This document shows, one piece after another, positions 60,801-64,000 of a stretch of 64,000 bases of DNA; position 1 is the stretch's first letter, and each line of letters starts with the position of its first letter. The stretch lies in assembly GCA_027625915.1 (NCBI GenBank), contig JANTQA010000033.1, positions 744,001 to 808,000 on the forward strand, written 5' to 3'. The notes beneath the pieces are model-generated. The model was not told where the DNA came from and searched no databases. It saw nothing but the letters and a program-made list of their open reading frames with translations. The translations under genes and the position numbers were made by a program. Source of the DNA: Anaeramoeba flamelloides. Lineage: Eukaryota > Metamonada > Anaeramoebidae.

Positions 60801-61960
60801 TTGAATTTTAAGTGTTGTAAATGCAATTATGGTATTCAACATATGAAAGAATAATGAAAATCAAAAATTTTACCCAATTCTTGAAAATTTAGGACACATA
60901 CTGTATAATTTTCATTATCTTTCATAAAATAAAAAAAAGTTTCTCAAATTTTCTTTTATTGTGTCAAATATAAAAATAAAACAAAATATTTTCTTGTGTT
61001 TAAAAGAATTTGTTAAAATCTTTAATTTTACTCTATTCGTTAGAATTCTTGTCAAAAAACATAAGTTTTTCTTGAGTTTTTTGTTTAGAAGAAAATCAAT
61101 AAATTTTTCAAAAAAAAAAAATAAAACTCGAGAAAACCACAAGAAAACAGCTGTTAGTCTTTTTTTAATTGAATAAATAAACTGAAAATTTCTACAATTT
61201 TATGTTCTTTCTTAAATTCTGTAAAAGAGGGGTACTATTTGGTATTCCACAACACTTTATGACACTTTTTCTGTACTTTTCTAATTTCTAAAATTTTATT
61301 TTGATTACAAAAACAAAAATTATAATAAAAAGTAGTTAGATTTTCCAGAATTCAAAAGAATTTAATAAAATCTTCAATTTTAAGATTGAATTCTGAAACT
61401 CATGTCATTCTACCACACTTAAATTGATTCCACATCACCCCAGTTCACTTTTTTATACTTTTCCACACTCAAAAACCTTAATATGTTGAACACTAAAAAT
61501 TTTAAAGAAAAATCCAATAAGTTTCTTATTTGATATAACTTTTTTTTAAAAAAAAAGAAAAGAAAAGAAATCTTATTTAAAAATATCTTTTATCATTTAT
61601 TTATTATTTGATAATAAATATCAAAAATAGTAATATATAGATATAATAAATATATAAACTTATTTTATTACAAATAAATAAAAATATAATATATATCTTT
61701 ATTTAAATAAATAAATTTAAGAGTAAAAATTGTGAACTTATTTTTCTTTTTTTATTTTCATATAAATATATATTTGCTTAAAAAAAAAACAATCAAAAAC
61801 ATGGAAATAATTAAAAATATAAAAATGGTAGTAATTATCAAGTATAAACAATATACATATACGAATTTTCAAATAAAGTGGAAATAAAAAATAGAAAATG
61901 TAAAAAATTGGTAGAAAAAAACCATCAAGTAAAAAAAAAAATCAAAAATTCCAAAAATCA
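57882..61960. repeat. Long intergenic stretch with scattered repeats
   Basis: No gene recognised in about 4 kb. 59245-59400 is similar to 50425-50560. A CAGT-family MITE lies at 60424-60623, and a CCAGAATTCAAAAGAATT hairpin at about 61343-61396. The opposing open frames at 60915-61176 are AT-rich and featureless. Confidence 0.45.
60424..60623. mobile_element. CAGT-family MITE
   Basis: TACCGTCAGTTCAACTTTTA at the left and TTAAAAGTGGAACTGACTGTA-type inverse at the right, 200 bp. The two arms pair along most of the length. Confidence 0.75.
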
Positions 61961-63591
61961 TTACCAACGCTCTTTTTTTATTCCACTTAAAATTTGAGGA
62001 ATTTTTTGATGTAAAATATTGGGGTCAAATTTTGTTGAACGGTTGCTAGTAAAATTAACAATAAATATTTTGGTCATTACTAGATCCTCGTTTGGAATTA
62101 CATAATACGGCTTTGCGACAACTGTTTTATCTTTGATAATTTCACATATTGCCATACAATTGAAATTACCTGATCCGATTCTAGATTTCCCCCAACCTTG
62201 GCCCGTTTTAGCATAACCCATAGAGGTACTTGGCTGAGGTGCTAAATAGATACCGGGACCATATGCAGCCCCACATACCATATTTTTAGTATTGGAATAA
62301 TTTTTCAAACCAACCCTGAGGATGCTAAACCAATTTTCGCCGGAACTGCCATGGAAGGCAAAAACGGAGGTTTTGTGTTTTTTTTTCAGTTCCAAAAACT
62401 TGGCTTCCTTTTTGGGGTGGGCAGAGAGCAGGATCCATTGATGTTCTGTACCGAATGCGTTTAATTGGAATTGTTTGGGGATTTTAATTAGATGTGATCT
62501 ATTTGTTGTCAAAAGCCATCTTAACAAACGATATGAATCTTTATTTTTCGATTCCAATTCCTTTCTTAATTTTTTCTCATTTCGTTCGTACTTGGCCATT
62601 TCGTCGACAGAGGGAAGTGAATCTAAAGCCTTTTGAATTCGATCAAAGTCTTTTACTTTCCCACCCTGTTTGAAATATTCTGGTGGGAAGGGGTTAAAAA
62701 TATTTTCACGTCTATTTGAAGAAGCAGCAGAATATGCAGTCGAAATGAGAAAGTCGACGAGATCGGGGGTCTTTACAATTTCGGCAGAAACATTCACACC
62801 TAACCCCATTTCTTGATGTCTGAAAATACAAGCGGGCTCGTCGCAGCATGTTGGCTTCAGCCCCTGTGTTTTGAGCCAGCTGCCACAGATCATACAATAA
62901 TTTGTACAGTTTCTGACCCTTGCAGTTGCGTAATCATAGATATCAATAATGAAATTGTCACCGGGGATAAAGGAATCAAGATTTACCTCCTTGGAATTCG
63001 AAATCGATCCACGAATGTAACTTTGTCGAACACCATCGAGAGCAATTTTGGAGTCGCCGTCCAAGACTGGGAATTGTTTTTTTTGAGTTCCATGAACCGC
63101 CTCTCTCCCCTTTCGATCCAAAGTTAATCGGTCTTCTTCAACAAGTAAATTGGTCGCCTTGAAAACATCATTTTGGCACATTATTAATGCACCAATTGAT
63201 TCGTATTTATTAAAACCCATTTTTTGTAACTGTTTAAGATTTTGATTGGTCCATTCTTTATTCTCGGGTTCAATTTCCTTTTCCTTTTCCTTTTCCTTTT
63301 GCAGTTCTTTCTTGTTATTTTTTTTTCTATTAAAAAACCACCCACCACCAGTGTTTTCTTGATTCATCTCTTTCTCCTTCAGAATACTTAGACTCAATTT
63401 TTTTTTCAAGGCATTTTTTTTTGGTTTTTTGAGCCTTAACTTCGCAAGATTTTGATAATAGTTATTTGTTTTTCTTAAAAATTTTAACAGAATTTCTCGA
63501 AGCTGAAATTCTAATCCAAAAGTTTCTTTTTTTGTACTATCACCTTGAAATAATTCAATACTTGGTAATTCATCACCATCAATATACCCAA
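61961..63591 (-). CDS. PARP6/PARP8-type mono-ADP-ribosyltransferase with UBA domain (5' end missing)
   Basis: Transfers ADP-ribose from NAD+. The exon begins after TTCTAG at 63592 and reads GYIDGDELPSIELFQGD then FGLEFQLREIL, matching the SQYLDGPEPSIEVF region of human PARP6/8, so upstream exons are missing or beyond the window. Numbering from this exon: a KEKE tract about 97-105; a UBA-like domain at 114-152 (LKQLQKMGFNKYESIGALIM); a Cys cluster at 228-255 (YCMICG, TCCDEPACIF) as in PARP6/8; IQKALDSLPSVDEM; and the catalytic domain with FAFHGSSGENWFSILRVGLK (NAD-binding His) and AAYGPGIYLAP (second NAD-site Tyr), ending CMAICEII and ERW. The first M of the longest ATG-like frame is in fact a TTG codon inside this exon. 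The UBA implies ubiquitin binding. Confidence 0.9.
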
Positions 63592-63942
63592 CTAGAATTA
63601 ATTATTATTATTATTATTTTTTTTATTTGATTGGAAATAATAAAAAAATAGTAGAATTGAAATTATTAATAAATAAATGAAATAATTTGTGATTTAATTA
63701 AATAAATAAATAAATTATGAAAAAGATAGCAAAATAATCTGTTTTATATTCTTGAATTTTTGGATATCTATAACAATTTTCGATTTTAAAAATAATTTTG
63801 AAGAATTTCATTCAAAACATTTTTTTTTTTTTGAAAGATTTTAAAAGCATTTTAAAATTATTTTCAAAATATTTTGTGGAAAATAATGGTTATTGCCAAA
63901 ATTTAGAGTATTTGAATGAAAGTAATAGTTTTTAAGGTATTA
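63592..63942. other. Probable intron or upstream DNA of the PARP gene
   Basis: AT-rich sequence with an ATT microsatellite (about 63597-63619) just beyond the splice acceptor. No upstream exon could be recognised here. Confidence 0.45.
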
Positions 63943-64000
63943 AACCCCAATTCAAAATTTTTAACACACCAAAATTCGATTTGTGAAAAAAAAAAACTTA
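63943..64000 (+). mobile_element. Start of a third internally deleted Tc1-like element
   Basis: TTAAACCCCAATTCAAAATT, then AACACACCAAAATTCGATTT and an A run, identical in order to the left ends at 3667 and 8797. It is cut by the window edge. Confidence 0.7.

Noticed and set aside
60915-61176. Overlapping opposite frames of 71-75 codons
   Set aside because: Composition is that of AT-rich non-coding DNA, without similarity or splice support.
1-64000. CRISPR array or prokaryotic operon
   Set aside because: No regularly spaced direct repeats were seen, and introns and gene content are eukaryotic.

Overview
The window is nuclear DNA of an AT-rich microbial eukaryote. Evidence for this is spliceosomal introns (GT...AG), a eukaryotic gene set (importin-beta, ribosomal proteins eL37 and uL30, RNA polymerase subunit RPB5, Rab GTPase, MRT4, EIF1AD, MYG1, a PARP6/8-type ADP-ribosyltransferase, an endosomal-type Na+/H+ exchanger) and a tRNA-Gly with internal promoter boxes. 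Non-coding DNA is dominated by A/T runs, while exons are clearly richer in G+C. Lys-Glu hexamer-encoded runs recur in the proteins. This combination resembles free-living anaerobic amoebae such as Anaeramoeba, but that assignment is inference from style and was not tested. Ordinary TAA and TGA stops are used.

Layout. 1-203: first exon of a Rab GTPase (minus). 1.8-9.3 kb: small inverted-repeat elements, a LINE relic, two internally deleted Tc1-like elements and one unknown KEKE/Ser-Thr-rich gene. 10.6-19.6 kb: an importin-beta gene split by about 6.4 kb of foreign-looking DNA (LINE relics, a TCGCGA-type DNA element, hairpin repeats). 20-23 kb: dispersed repeats and MITEs. 23.2-28.1 kb: a tentative small two-exon gene, MRT4 (three exons) and RPL37 (two exons). 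28.8-32.7 kb: a 3.95-kb foldback structure holding MITEs. 33.3-38.9 kb: EIF1AD (minus), tRNA-Gly(GCC), palindromes, RPL7 (three exons, minus). 41.1-45.3 kb: a cluster of end-to-end DNA elements. 47.1-52.4 kb: MYG1 (minus) and the Na+/H+ exchanger (two exons). 52.6-55 kb: further repeats. 55.5-57.9 kb: RPB5 (three exons, minus). 62-63.6 kb: PARP6/8 homologue (minus, 5' end missing).

Introns were placed by matching splice phases to conserved protein sequence. Donors read are GTATGT, GTAATT, GTACTT, GTAACT, GTAAAT, GTTTGT (twice), GTTTGA and GTTTTG. Lengths run from about 100 nt to 1.57 kb, with a tentative 50-nt intron in the small gene. Genes are housekeeping and not arranged as pathways; no operon-like clustering is seen. 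The most notable items are the interrupted importin-beta gene with a 7-bp repeat at both edges, a DNA-element family with symmetrical subterminal TCGCGA arrays, the PARP6/8 protein carrying a UBA domain, and EIF1AD with a charged insert inside its OB fold.
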